Positions 1 through 7,147 are shown, counted from the first letter of the stretch. The stretch is 14,176 bases of DNA from Bacteroidales bacterium UBA6248 (GCA_002441345.1 DJVU01000026.1:4085-18260); one strand, 5' to 3'. Notes: generated by a model not told the origin, from the letters alone. Numbers and translations: made by a program.

Positions 1-56
1 GCGACTATCCCTGCTGTTGCGATAATTCCTGCGGCAATTGCGATTTTTCGTTTCAT
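1..56 (-). CDS. 5' end of an unidentified leftward gene (partial)
   Basis: An ATG on the minus strand at 56 opens a reading frame that runs off the left edge. The 18 visible codons encode MKRKIAIAAGIIATAGIVA-like residues: a short basic stretch followed by a small hydrophobic Ala/Ile run. This resembles a signal peptide or an N-terminal membrane anchor, so the product is probably exported or membrane-attached. Too little is present to name a family. The gene diverges from the TonB gene across a 262-bp intergenic region. No clear Shine-Dalgarno or TAnnTTTG box was seen in front of it, so the start is tentative. Confidence 0.45.
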   Translation of the reverse strand, partial: MKRKIAIAAGIIATAGIV

Positions 57-318
57 GGGAAAGGATGTTGTGTTTGGTGACCGCCAGGGCAGGATTCCCT
101 TTTCGCATAAGCAAAACCGGGAGATTCAAGAATGGTAACGATGGAAAAGGCCCTCTGCTTATTTGTCGATCCTTTATATAACATACATATTGACAGAAGG
201 TTGAAACTACTGCAATTTTTTTTTCCGGATATTCAATAAAAAATGAGACTTAATTATGGAAAGCCTGTCGTTGCTGCATCTTTTTATTAAACATGTTTCA
301 CATTAAAACCGCCGAGTT
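57..318. other. Divergent intergenic region upstream of tonB-like gene
   Basis: This 262-bp non-coding stretch lies between two divergent genes and must hold both promoters. It is AT-rich toward the TonB gene and includes a nine-T run near 217-226. A TTTG tetramer at 162-165 could serve as a -33 element, but I found no TAnnTTTG box at a suitable distance from it. No convincing inverted repeat, RNA gene or small ORF was seen. Confidence 0.4.
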
Positions 319-996
319 ATGAAAACTTCATCTGAATTCAGGGCCGATCCTGAAAAACTGCGACCTTATTTCTTCCAGACAGGACTTATTATTGCCCTCT
401 CCCTTGCACTCCTTGCTTTTGAATGGAAAACAACAGATGTCAGAACTATTGTTTTACCCCCGTCCATCACCATCGAACCCGAACCGGATATTATAAGTCT
501 GGCTGTAAAGCAAAAAGAACTTCCGAAGCCGGTTAATACGACCCTGCTCAGAGAGGTGATTAATACTGCCGATGATCTTCCCGACCTGAACGTTAATACC
601 GAAATAGATCTTACGGATGCGGTTGCTGCATATACTCCTCCCGAGCCTTTGCCCGATGAACCGGAGGCTAAGGATTATGAGCCGTTTGTTGTTGTTGAAA
701 AGATGCCTTCCTTTCCGGGAGGCGATGCTGCAATGATGCGGTTTTTAACCGATAATATCACTTACCCCCGGGCTGCACGGGAAGCCGGGATTTCCGGGAC
801 GGTTTATGTATCGTTTGTCGTTGAGGAGAATGGGAGCATCTCCGGAATACAGGTGTTGCGGGAGCTTGCCGGCGGATGTACCGAAGAAGCAGTTCGGGTT
901 ATCAGACTTATGCCCGACTGGGAGCCCGGACGTCAGAGAGGTAAAGCCGTGCGTGTAAGGTTAAGTATGCCGGTGAGCTTTAAACTGGTAGGTTAA
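319..996 (+). CDS. tonB: TonB family energy transducer
   Basis: This 225-residue protein has the architecture of a Bacteroidota TonB. A short cytoplasmic N-terminus is followed by one membrane segment (about residues 19-34). A Pro/Glu-rich periplasmic linker follows (about 45-120), then a C-terminal TonB domain (about 126-225). The domain shows the hallmarks FPGGDAAMMRFL, then YPRAAREAGISGTVYVSFVV, then the MPxWEPGRQRGKxVRVR region and a terminal FKL. Such proteins transmit proton-motive force from ExbB/ExbD to outer-membrane SusC/TonB-dependent receptors. No exbB, exbD or receptor gene is adjacent, so its partner is unknown. It is transcribed alone, convergent with the downstream hydrolase. 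No Shine-Dalgarno precedes the ATG, as is common in this phylum. The family call is secure. The symbol is generic, because Bacteroidota genomes carry several paralogues. Confidence 0.9.
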   Translation: MKTSSEFRADPEKLRPYFFQTGLIIALSLALLAFEWKTTDVRTIVLPPSITIEPEPDIISLAVKQKELPKPVNTTLLREVINTADDLPDLNVNTEIDLTDAVAAYTPPEPLPDEPEAKDYEPFVVVEKMPSFPGGDAAMMRFLTDNITYPRAAREAGISGTVYVSFVVEENGSISGIQVLRELAGGCTEEAVRVIRLMPDWEPGRQRGKAVRVRLSMPVSFKLVG

Positions 997-1027
997 CGAG
1001 CTTCAATGTATGACAGTCAGGCAAAAG

Positions 1028-1098
1028 GATGCCGGGGAGCCGGATCCGGAACAGAAGCAATAAAGCCGTTTTGTTACCGGAGAAGGTAATCCGGCATC
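1028..1098. repeat. Inverted repeat between convergent genes
   Basis: GATGCCGG at 1028-1035 is the exact complement of CCGGCATC at 1091-1098. The right arm overlaps the stop codon of the leftward hydrolase. Between the arms lie a perfect palindrome CCGGATCCGG (1040-1049) and a small TTACC/GGTAA hairpin (1074-1089). No T-run follows on either strand, so it is not a standard intrinsic terminator. It may still be a structured 3' end shared by the convergent transcripts. Confidence 0.3.
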
Positions 1099-2188
1099 AG
1101 TATCCTTGCGGGTAATAGGCCGCTTTCTTCAGGTCGTTTACTGTCTTCAGTTTATTCGGGGGGTTGAGGTAGCCATCGAGAAAACGATAGATTTTAACAC
1201 GAATTTCCATGGCCTTGCGTGTATCGATACGGTCGAAGGAATGTCCACCCTCCACATCGCGGTAGATTTCGTACTCAAATTTTTTCCCTTCCGCTTTCAG
1301 CGATTTAATAAGATGCTCCACCTCAAGCACATTCACATCGTCGTCGTTGGTATTGGTATGTATCAGAAGCGGAGTTTTCAGTTTATGGGCATTCCAGGCC
1401 GGGGAGCGGCGCTTGTATTCTTCCACGTTTTCCTGAGCCGTTTTTCCTAAGTGATAGTCAGCCGAATAGAGGCTCCGGTATTCATCGTCGTAATAGCCCA
1501 TGCGCGCTATCAGATCGCTTACCGGTACACCTGCAAAACAAACCCGGTAGTCGTCGGGATAATTGAAAATATTCATCAGTGCAATCAGGCCGCCGTGACT
1601 CCAGCCTATGATGCCTACCCTGGACGGATCCACCATGTCGTAATTTTCAACCATGTGGTCGCGGGAAGCTTTCACATCCTCAATTTCAAGTCCGCCGTAA
1701 TCGATCTGCATCCAGAACCTCTTGCCATATCCGGTACTGCCGCGGTATTCGGGTGCGGATACAACGTACCCCTGTGCCATCAGCTCACGGATGATGTGGG
1801 TGTGGTAGGTGGTGAAATCGGCATGTACTCCTCCGTGCGGTAAAATAACAAGCGGCAGTTTTTGCCCGGGTCGGATATTTTTTGGGATAAACACGTAATT
1901 GTAAAATTTCAGCGGATTGTAAGCTCCCATGGCAGTGGGGTTTTTAACATTTGCCGGAGGAGGTCCGGTGATGTATATTTTGTCGATGTAAGCCACATCG
2001 CTTAACCGCTGAAACCAGAGAATATCGTCAATGCCTTTGGCCAGCTCATCCAGGCGGTGTTCCAGGTCGTTCACCTTTTCGGTCAGTGCTTCGCCTGAAA
2101 GTTCGGGTTGCTGTGCAGTAAGGGTCCCGTTGAATCGTGTCAGCAAAACCAACAGTACCGCAATCGTCAGAATTTTTTGTTTTCTCAT
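1097..2188 (-). CDS. Secreted S9-type serine hydrolase (prolyl oligopeptidase fold)
   Basis: This 363-residue alpha/beta hydrolase resembles the catalytic domain of family S9 peptidases. A signal peptide covers about residues 1-25 (basic start, Leu/Val core, cleavage after LTA), pointing to the periplasm or beyond. The oxyanion HGG is at 118-120. The GWSHGG nucleophile elbow places the catalytic Ser at 197. The acid is in NDDDVN (281-286) and the His is in EGGHSFDR, His316. The AxEYRGSTGYGKxF motif typical of S9 acylaminoacyl/dipeptidyl peptidases is present at about 145-158. The N-terminal beta-propeller of full-length S9 enzymes (usually 600-700 residues) is missing. A short heptad-like stretch (about 34-60) sits in its place. 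The ATG at 2188 has a purine-rich AGGGAAA upstream and a TATTTTTG promoter box. It could be a peptidase or an esterase; the substrate is unknown. Confidence 0.82.
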   Translation of the reverse strand: MRKQKILTIAVLLVLLTRFNGTLTAQQPELSGEALTEKVNDLEHRLDELAKGIDDILWFQRLSDVAYIDKIYITGPPPANVKNPTAMGAYNPLKFYNYVFIPKNIRPGQKLPLVILPHGGVHADFTTYHTHIIRELMAQGYVVSAPEYRGSTGYGKRFWMQIDYGGLEIEDVKASRDHMVENYDMVDPSRVGIIGWSHGGLIALMNIFNYPDDYRVCFAGVPVSDLIARMGYYDDEYRSLYSADYHLGKTAQENVEEYKRRSPAWNAHKLKTPLLIHTNTNDDDVNVLEVEHLIKSLKAEGKKFEYEIYRDVEGGHSFDRIDTRKAMEIRVKIYRFLDGYLNPPNKLKTVNDLKKAAYYPQGY

Positions 2189-2208
2189 GGTTTCCCTATT
2201 TGGTTAAA

Positions 2209-2216
2209 CAAAAATA
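2209..2216 (-). promoter_or_regulatory. Candidate -7 box for the S9 hydrolase gene
   Basis: On the minus strand this reads TATTTTTG, a full match to the Bacteroidota TAnnTTTG element. If its G is at -7, transcription starts near 2202, about 14 nt before the ATG at 2188. The -33 TTTG element is not clear; a TTTC lies 18 bp upstream on that strand. Confidence 0.4.
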
Positions 2217-2292
2217 TAACTTTCTGTAAACCCTGAAAGCTCCGGTCCGTTTTACTTTTCCGGTCTGTAATTTCAGCAAGGAGACCTTTAGG

Positions 2293-2311
2293 ATCTGTTA
2301 CCGTGACAGAT
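2293..2311. promoter_or_regulatory. Near-perfect 19-bp dyad, possible operator
   Basis: ATCTGTTACCGTGACAGAT pairs at eight of nine arm positions, plus one G-T, around a central C. It lies between two divergent promoters, about 100 bp from the hydrolase start and about 190 bp from the epimerase start. No T-run follows, so it is unlikely to be a terminator. The TGTnA/TnACA layout is loosely like Crp/Fnr-family sites. That assignment is only a guess. Confidence 0.35.
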
Positions 2312-2477
2312 TAGTTTTCAAAAAATGAAGTATAAACAGAATCGGGGAAGAATATATATCAAAGGCAACATATATAAATACAAATATGTGATAATCAAAA
2401 CCTTACTTAGACTCAATATATATAACGAAATCTCGGATAAATTCGCCGATTTGCTTCATTAGTAACAAATTAGTCCA

Positions 2478-2485
2478 TACTTTTG
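2478..2485 (+). promoter_or_regulatory. Candidate -7 promoter box of the methylmalonyl-CoA decarboxylase operon
   Basis: TACTTTTG fits the Bacteroidota TAnnTTTG consensus. With its G at -7, the start site would be near 2492, leaving a leader of only about 12 nt before the ATG at 2504. A TTTG at 2450-2453 could be the -33 element, but the gap is 24 bp rather than the usual 19-21. Confidence 0.45.
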
Positions 2486-2503
2486 TCGCAAAATTCAAAA
2501 CCT

Positions 2504-2914
2504 ATGAAACCTACACATATTGAACACATTGGCATCGCCGTAAAGAGTCTTGAAGAGAGCATTCCGTATTATGAGAAGGTACTTGGTCTGGAGTGTTATG
2601 CCATTGAAGAGGTAAAGGATCAGAAAGTTAAAACGGCTTTCTTTATGGTCGGGCAAACCAAGCTTGAGTTGCTTGAGTCGACCGATCCCGAAGGGCCGAT
2701 TGGGAAGTTTATTGAAAAGAAGGGCGAAGGCATTCATCACATTGCATTTGCGGTTGAGAACGTTGCGGATATGCTTGAGCATGCATCGGCCAGCGGTGTT
2801 CAGCTGATCGACAAACAGCCCAGGCGCGGTGCCGAGGGTCTCGACATTGCCTTTATACACCCGAAATCGACTTTTGGTGTACTCACTGAGTTTTGCATGC
2901 ATCCGGAAAAATAA
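2504..2914 (+). CDS. mce: Methylmalonyl-CoA epimerase
   Basis: This 136-residue protein of the vicinal-oxygen-chelate (glyoxalase) superfamily interconverts the R and S isomers of methylmalonyl-CoA. It joins methylmalonyl-CoA mutase to the decarboxylase encoded next door. Two beta-alpha-beta-beta-beta modules are visible. Expected metal ligands are His8 in HIEHIGIAV, Glu55 in TKLELLE, His79 in GIHHIAF and Glu129 in VLTEF. The sequence is close to full length for the family. I chose the ATG at 2504 over a TTG 21 nt upstream (2483), because that TTG lies inside the TACTTTTG promoter box and the domain begins at HIEHIG. It is the first gene of a five-gene operon and lies 82 bp before the alpha subunit. 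Confidence 0.93.
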   Translation: MKPTHIEHIGIAVKSLEESIPYYEKVLGLECYAIEEVKDQKVKTAFFMVGQTKLELLESTDPEGPIGKFIEKKGEGIHHIAFAVENVADMLEHASASGVQLIDKQPRRGAEGLDIAFIHPKSTFGVLTEFCMHPEK

Positions 2915-2937
2915 AATTCACCTGAAATAATCACAAA

Positions 2938-2971
2938 ACGCACGCATTGAATGACTGCCATCCGGTGCGTG
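2938..2971 (+). repeat. Weak inverted repeat between mce and mmdA
   Basis: ACGCAC (2938-2943) and GTGCGT (2965-2970) are complementary and flank about 21 nt, in the 82-bp gap between the epimerase and alpha-subunit genes. There is no T-run. It could be an mRNA processing or stability hairpin, or chance. Confidence 0.2.
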
Positions 2972-2996
2972 TGTTTAATTAAAACCCAATTCACAA

Positions 2997-4556
2997 ATGT
3001 CTTTCGAAAGTAAAATTAAAGAGCTCCTCGACAAGAGGGAGCTGGCTAAGTTAGGCGGAGGCCAGAAAAGGATTGACGCCCAGCATGCCAAGGGAAAGCT
3101 TACTGCCCGCGAACGTATTGAACTGCTTTTGGATGAGGGCAGCTTTGAGGAGTTCGACATGTTTGTAACACACCGCTGCACCAATTTCGGAATTGAAAAG
3201 CAGGAATTTTTATCCGACGGAGTTGTTACCGGTCACGGTACGATCGACGGCAGGGTGGTTTATGTGTTCTCGCAGGACTTCACCGTATTCGGGGGCTCTC
3301 TTTCCGAGGCATTTGCCAATAAAATATGTAAAGTAATGGATCAGGCCATGAAAGTGGGTGCTCCCCTTATTGGCATCAACGATTCCGGCGGAGCCCGCAT
3401 CCAGGAAGGCGTTAACAGTCTGGCAGGATATGCCGAGATTTTTGAGCGCAACATCCTGGCTTCCGGCGTTATTCCGCAGATTTCCGCCATTTTTGGCCCC
3501 TGTGCGGGTGGTGCAGTGTATTCCCCGGCACTCACCGATTTTATTCTGATGAGTAAGGGTACTTCCAACATGTTCGTTACCGGCCCTAAGGTTGTTAAAA
3601 CCGTTACCGGAGAGGTAGTTACGGAAGAAGAGCTTGGTGGTGCCATGGTTCACGGATCAAAATCCGGAATTTCGCATTTTGTTGCGGAAGATGAGCAGGA
3701 AGGCATTGCCCTGATCCGCAAACTGGTAAGCTATCTTCCCCAGAACAATCTCGAGGATCCCCCCGTATTTCCGTGCAGCGATCCCATCGACCGTCTGGAG
3801 GATTCGCTGAATTATATCATCCCTGAGAATCCCAACAAGCCTTACGACGTTAAAGATATCATCCATTCCATCGTTGATCAGGGCGAATTTCTTGAGATCC
3901 AGCGGCATTATGCTCCGAACATCGTTATCGGTTATGCCCGTTTCAACGGAATGCCGGTTGGTATTGTAGCCAATCAGCCCAACTATCTGGCCGGGGTGCT
4001 CGACATCAATGCTTCCCGCAAGGCTGCCCGTTTTGTTCGCTTCTGCGATGCATTCAATATTCCCATTCTTACCCTGGTTGACGTACCTGGTTTCCTTCCG
4101 GGAACGGCTCAGGAATATGGCGGAATCATCATTCACGGTGCCAAGCTGCTGTACGCATACGGAGAAGCCACCGTACCCAAGGTTACCGTTGTACTGCGCA
4201 AAGCATACGGCGGAGCTTACTGTGTGATGAGTTCAAAGCATCTGCGCGGCGACATCAACTACGCATGGCCGGGTGCCGAGATAGCCGTTATGGGTCCCAA
4301 AGGCGCCATTGAGGTTCTGCAGAACAAAAAACTGGCCGAGATTACCGATCCCAGGGAACGCGAGGAGTTTGTACAGAAGAGTGAGGAAGAATACAAAGAA
4401 AAATTTGCCAACCCTTACAATGCGGCAAAATACGGTTACATCGACGATGTAATTGAACCGCGCAATACCCGTTTCCGCATCATCCGCGCGTTCCAGGCAC
4501 TTGCCACCAAGAAGGACGTGAATCCGCCCAAAAAACATTCGAATTTACCTTTATAA
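2997..4556 (+). CDS. mmdA: Methylmalonyl-CoA decarboxylase alpha subunit (carboxyltransferase)
   Basis: This 519-residue biotin-dependent carboxyltransferase is the size of PccB/MmdA proteins. It moves the carboxyl group of methylmalonyl-CoA to biotin on the carrier subunit, releasing propionyl-CoA. Two crotonase-fold halves are seen. The N-terminal half has the oxyanion motif GPCAGGAVYSPA (167-178) and INDSGGARIQEG (127-138). The C-terminal half has VDVPGFLPG (361-369) and RKAYGGAY (401-408). The residue after that motif is Cys409, at a position tied to acyl-CoA choice in actinobacterial homologues. Placement with OadG-, biotin-carrier- and OadB-like genes and no biotin carboxylase supports a Na+-pumping decarboxylase. 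A role as propionyl-CoA carboxylase beta subunit with a distant AccC cannot be excluded. No Shine-Dalgarno precedes the ATG. Confidence 0.92.
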   Translation: MSFESKIKELLDKRELAKLGGGQKRIDAQHAKGKLTARERIELLLDEGSFEEFDMFVTHRCTNFGIEKQEFLSDGVVTGHGTIDGRVVYVFSQDFTVFGGSLSEAFANKICKVMDQAMKVGAPLIGINDSGGARIQEGVNSLAGYAEIFERNILASGVIPQISAIFGPCAGGAVYSPALTDFILMSKGTSNMFVTGPKVVKTVTGEVVTEEELGGAMVHGSKSGISHFVAEDEQEGIALIRKLVSYLPQNNLEDPPVFPCSDPIDRLEDSLNYIIPENPNKPYDVKDIIHSIVDQGEFLEIQRHYAPNIVIGYARFNGMPVGIVANQPNYLAGVLDINASRKAARFVRFCDAFNIPILTLVDVPGFLPGTAQEYGGIIIHGAKLLYAYGEATVPKVTVVLRKAYGGAYCVMSSKHLRGDINYAWPGAEIAVMGPKGAIEVLQNKKLAEITDPREREEFVQKSEEEYKEKFANPYNAAKYGYIDDVIEPRNTRFRIIRAFQALATKKDVNPPKKHSNLPL

Positions 4557-4563
4557 AACAACC

Positions 4564-5466
4564 ATGGCAGAAATGAAAAATACAAGACGCATTGCCGGCA
4601 TTTTTCTTACCCTGTTGATGGTGGTGACTGCCGGACGATGCTTTGCGCAAAGTTCACTTGACCTCAGGATCAATGAGGTTCTGGTTATCAACGATTCGAA
4701 TTACGTTGACAGTTACGGTAAACGAAGCGGATGGATTGAAATCTTTAATACCGCGTATAACTCAGTTGATATCGGCGGACTTTATCTGACCAACGATCCT
4801 GCAAATCCTACCAAATACTGGATTCCCAAAGGCGATCCCGTTACCCGGATTGCACCCAGAAATTATATTCTGTTTTTTGCCGACGGGCTTCCTACCAGAG
4901 GAATTCAGCATTTGAATTTCACTTTGAAAGAAGACACCACAAACTATGTTGCCCTTTATGAAGTGAATGGCAGAACCCTCATTGATGCGGTGAAACTGGA
5001 TCGGCAAAATCCCGATGTTTCATTCGGCAGGCTTGAAGACGGGGGAACGGAGTGGGGTTTTCTGGAGAAGACCACTCCTTCAGCCAATAACTTCACCGGC
5101 GTTATTGTTTCTCCCGGTGAAAAATTTAAGGTAATGGACCCTTACGGTGTCGGGATGGCAGTAATCGCCATGTCGGTGGTTTTTTCTGCACTGGTACTGC
5201 TTTACGTCGTGTTTAAAAACACCAAGAAGATTTACAGCATCAATCTGAAAAAGCTGTTCGGCAAACGCGAAAAGGAAACAGTGGTGCAAAAGCCTGCGGA
5301 AGAAGAGATTTCGGGAGAAGTAAATGCAGCCATTGCCCTTGCACTGCATATGTATGTAAATGCCCTGCATGATCACGAGGAGACGGTGCTTACCATTAAA
5401 AAGGTTGCACGAACGTATTCTCCGTGGAGTTCAAAGATTTACGGGCTCAGAAACATTCCCCGCTGA
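4564..5466 (+). CDS. oadG: OadG-family decarboxylase subunit with N-terminal lamin-tail domain
   Basis: This 300-residue protein appears to fuse two modules. A signal peptide (about residues 4-29, ending CFAQ) leads into a lamin-tail-like Ig domain (about 31-177), recognisable from LRINEVLVIN, GWIEIFNTAYNSVDIGGLYL and the FTLKEDTTNYVALYE / IDAVKL strands. One membrane helix follows (about 196-217), then a charged cytoplasmic tail. The tail ends with AAIALALHMYVNA and TYSPWSSKIYGLR, which match the C-terminal part of OadG/MmdD subunits that organise the carboxyltransferase and membrane subunits. The usual OadG subunit is only about 80-120 residues, so the lamin-tail part is extra. Predicted topology puts that domain in the periplasm. 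The gene starts 7 bp after mmdA. An ATG at 4573 (MKNTRR) is an equally good start for a signal peptide. Confidence 0.8.
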   Translation: MAEMKNTRRIAGIFLTLLMVVTAGRCFAQSSLDLRINEVLVINDSNYVDSYGKRSGWIEIFNTAYNSVDIGGLYLTNDPANPTKYWIPKGDPVTRIAPRNYILFFADGLPTRGIQHLNFTLKEDTTNYVALYEVNGRTLIDAVKLDRQNPDVSFGRLEDGGTEWGFLEKTTPSANNFTGVIVSPGEKFKVMDPYGVGMAVIAMSVVFSALVLLYVVFKNTKKIYSINLKKLFGKREKETVVQKPAEEEISGEVNAAIALALHMYVNALHDHEETVLTIKKVARTYSPWSSKIYGLRNIPR

Positions 5467-5513
5467 TACATTGATTTATTCAGGGTATAACCCACAAAAA
5501 GAAAAAACAAAGA

Positions 5514-5957
5514 ATGAAAAAGTTCAAGTTCACCATAAACGGCAATGTTTACGAAGTTGATATTCAGAATATCGAGGATAACATTGCAGAGATAGAAGTT
5601 AACGGAACCACCTACAAGGTTGAGGTTGATAAAGCCATCCAGACCTCCAAGACGCCCAAACTGGTGCGGTCGGTAAGTGTACCTTCCACCGATTCGGCCC
5701 CCAGCATTGCCAAAACATCCAGTCCGGCATCTCCAAAAGGAACCGGAAACGTTAAATCGCCCCTGCCCGGAGTTATCCTTGATGTACACGTAAGGGAAGG
5801 CGATACCGTGAAAGTCGGACAAAAGCTAATTACGCTTGAGGCGATGAAAATGGAAAACAACATCAATGCCGATAAAGAAGGGCGTATTGTTTCCCTGAAG
5901 GTTCACAGGGGGGATGCGGTGATGGAAGGGGATGTATTAATAGTGATAGGAGATTAA
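5514..5957 (+). CDS. mmdC: Biotin carboxyl carrier subunit of methylmalonyl-CoA decarboxylase
   Basis: This 147-residue protein carries the CO2 group between the carboxyltransferase and the membrane pump. The C-terminal biotinyl domain (about 80-147) has SPLPGVILDVHVREGDTV and the biotinylation motif EAMKMEN. The modified Lys is at 112, 35 residues from the C-terminus, which is the standard distance. A Ser/Pro/Ala-rich flexible linker (about 43-79) precedes it. The first 42 residues form a small beta-rich region with an apparent duplication: INGNVYEVDI (8-17) and VNGTTYKVEV (29-38). The gene lies 47 bp after oadG and 3 bp before mmdB. No Shine-Dalgarno is evident; an A-rich stretch precedes the ATG. 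Confidence 0.93.
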   Translation: MKKFKFTINGNVYEVDIQNIEDNIAEIEVNGTTYKVEVDKAIQTSKTPKLVRSVSVPSTDSAPSIAKTSSPASPKGTGNVKSPLPGVILDVHVREGDTVKVGQKLITLEAMKMENNINADKEGRIVSLKVHRGDAVMEGDVLIVIGD

Positions 5958-5960
5958 CGC

Positions 5961-7124
5961 ATGGAACATTCCGGAAGCTTTCTGACCTTTGTAGGTGAGC
6001 ACCTGCAGCAGTTTTTCTCCTATACTGCATTTGCCAATGTTACTTCGGGTCACCTGATAATGATTGCAATTGGTCTGGTTTTCATTTACCTGGCCATTGC
6101 AAAGGAGTATGAACCCATGCTGCTGATTCCAATCGGATTCGGCATACTTGTCGGAAATATCGCTTTTACCCCCGGTTTAAAGCTTGGTATTTATGAAACC
6201 GGGAGTGTTATGAACTACCTCTATTTCGGGGTATTACAGGGTGTTTATCCGCCGCTGATCTTTTTGGGAATAGGGGCAATGACCGATTTCTCGGCTCTGA
6301 TTTCCAATCCTAAGCTCATGCTGATTGGTGCTGCTGCACAGTTTGGAATTTTCGGCGCTTACGCCATCGCCCTGCTTCTGGGATTCAGTCCCAGCGAAGC
6401 TGGTGCCATCGCCATTATCGGCGGCGCCGACGGTCCCACCGCTATTTTCCTTTCTTCGAAGCTCGCTCCGGATCTGATGGGGGCCATTGCCATTTCGGCA
6501 TACTCCTATATGGCGCTTGTTCCGGTAATCCAGCCTCCCATTATGCGGTTGCTTACAAATAAGAAAGAGCGTCTCATCCGCATGAAACCCCCGCGCAGCG
6601 TTTCAAAAACCGAAAAAATCCTATTCCCCATCATCGGTATGTTGCTGACCACCTTTATTGTGCCTTCAGGGCTTCCGCTACTGGGTATGCTTTTCTTCGG
6701 CAATCTGCTGAAAGAAAGCGGAGTTACCAAGCGTCTGGCTGATACCGCAAAGGGTGCACTTATCGATATTGTGACCATACTGATCGGACTAACCGTTGGG
6801 GCTTCCACTCAGGCAACCACTTTTCTTACTGCTAAATCGGTCGGGATCTTTGCCCTTGGTGCTGCCTCTTTCGTAATTGCAACAACAGCCGGTGTGTTGT
6901 TTGTGAAGTTTTTCAATCTCCTGCTTAAGGAAGGGAACAAAATCAATCCGCTTATCGGGAATTCCGGTGTATCGGCGGTTCCTGACAGTGCCCGTGTTTC
7001 GCAGGTAGTGGGACTCGAGTACGATAAGACCAACCATCTGCTGATGCACGCCATGGGCCCGAATGTGGCCGGCGTTATCGGCAGCGCCGTTGCTGCAGGT
7101 ATTCTGCTCGGATTCCTGTCGTAA
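5961..7124 (+). CDS. mmdB: Na+-translocating decarboxylase beta subunit
   Basis: This 387-residue polytopic membrane protein is the beta subunit of the Na+-pumping decarboxylase family (OadB/MmdB/GcdB). It decarboxylates carboxybiotin and exports Na+. About nine or more hydrophobic segments are visible. Family motifs include FLGIGAMTDFSALI (101-114) and IIGGADGPTAIFLSS (152-166), whose Asp157 corresponds to the essential Na+/carboxybiotin-site Asp. Also present are SAYSYMALVPVIQPPIMRLL, LIGLTVGA and the C-terminal PNVAGVIGSAVAAG (367-380). The length is typical of the shorter OadB forms. It starts 3 bp after mmdC and is the last gene before a strong terminator. The Na+ coupling ion is inferred from the family. 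Confidence 0.95.
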   Translation: MEHSGSFLTFVGEHLQQFFSYTAFANVTSGHLIMIAIGLVFIYLAIAKEYEPMLLIPIGFGILVGNIAFTPGLKLGIYETGSVMNYLYFGVLQGVYPPLIFLGIGAMTDFSALISNPKLMLIGAAAQFGIFGAYAIALLLGFSPSEAGAIAIIGGADGPTAIFLSSKLAPDLMGAIAISAYSYMALVPVIQPPIMRLLTNKKERLIRMKPPRSVSKTEKILFPIIGMLLTTFIVPSGLPLLGMLFFGNLLKESGVTKRLADTAKGALIDIVTILIGLTVGASTQATTFLTAKSVGIFALGAASFVIATTAGVLFVKFFNLLLKEGNKINPLIGNSGVSAVPDSARVSQVVGLEYDKTNHLLMHAMGPNVAGVIGSAVAAGILLGFLS

Positions 7125-7147
7125 TCGTTAAAGTTTTCTTACATTTG

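Larger units (their letters stand above)
2189..2503. other. 315-bp divergent intergenic region, AT-rich
   Basis: This region separates the leftward S9 hydrolase from the rightward methylmalonyl-CoA operon and carries promoters for both. It contains a 19-bp dyad (2293-2311), an AT-rich block with several ATATAT runs (about 2350-2430), and TAnnTTTG boxes close to both start codons. I found no small ORF or RNA gene in it. Confidence 0.5.

Noticed and set aside
1106..1843. Two adjacent rightward ORFs opposite the S9 hydrolase
   Set aside because: They lie wholly antisense to a gene with a complete catalytic triad and signal peptide, and their translations show no recognisable domain.
2483..2503. 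TTG start extending the epimerase by seven residues
   Set aside because: The TTG lies within the TACTTTTG promoter box, and the conserved domain begins right after the ATG at 2504.
3210..4136. Long leftward ORFs opposite mmdA
   Set aside because: They are shadows of a highly conserved carboxyltransferase; no start-site signals or protein motifs were seen.
7140..7147. TACATTTG as a promoter for uridine kinase
   Set aside because: It matches the -7 consensus, but the strong operon terminator (7148-7181) begins immediately after it, so a transcript from it would stop at once.
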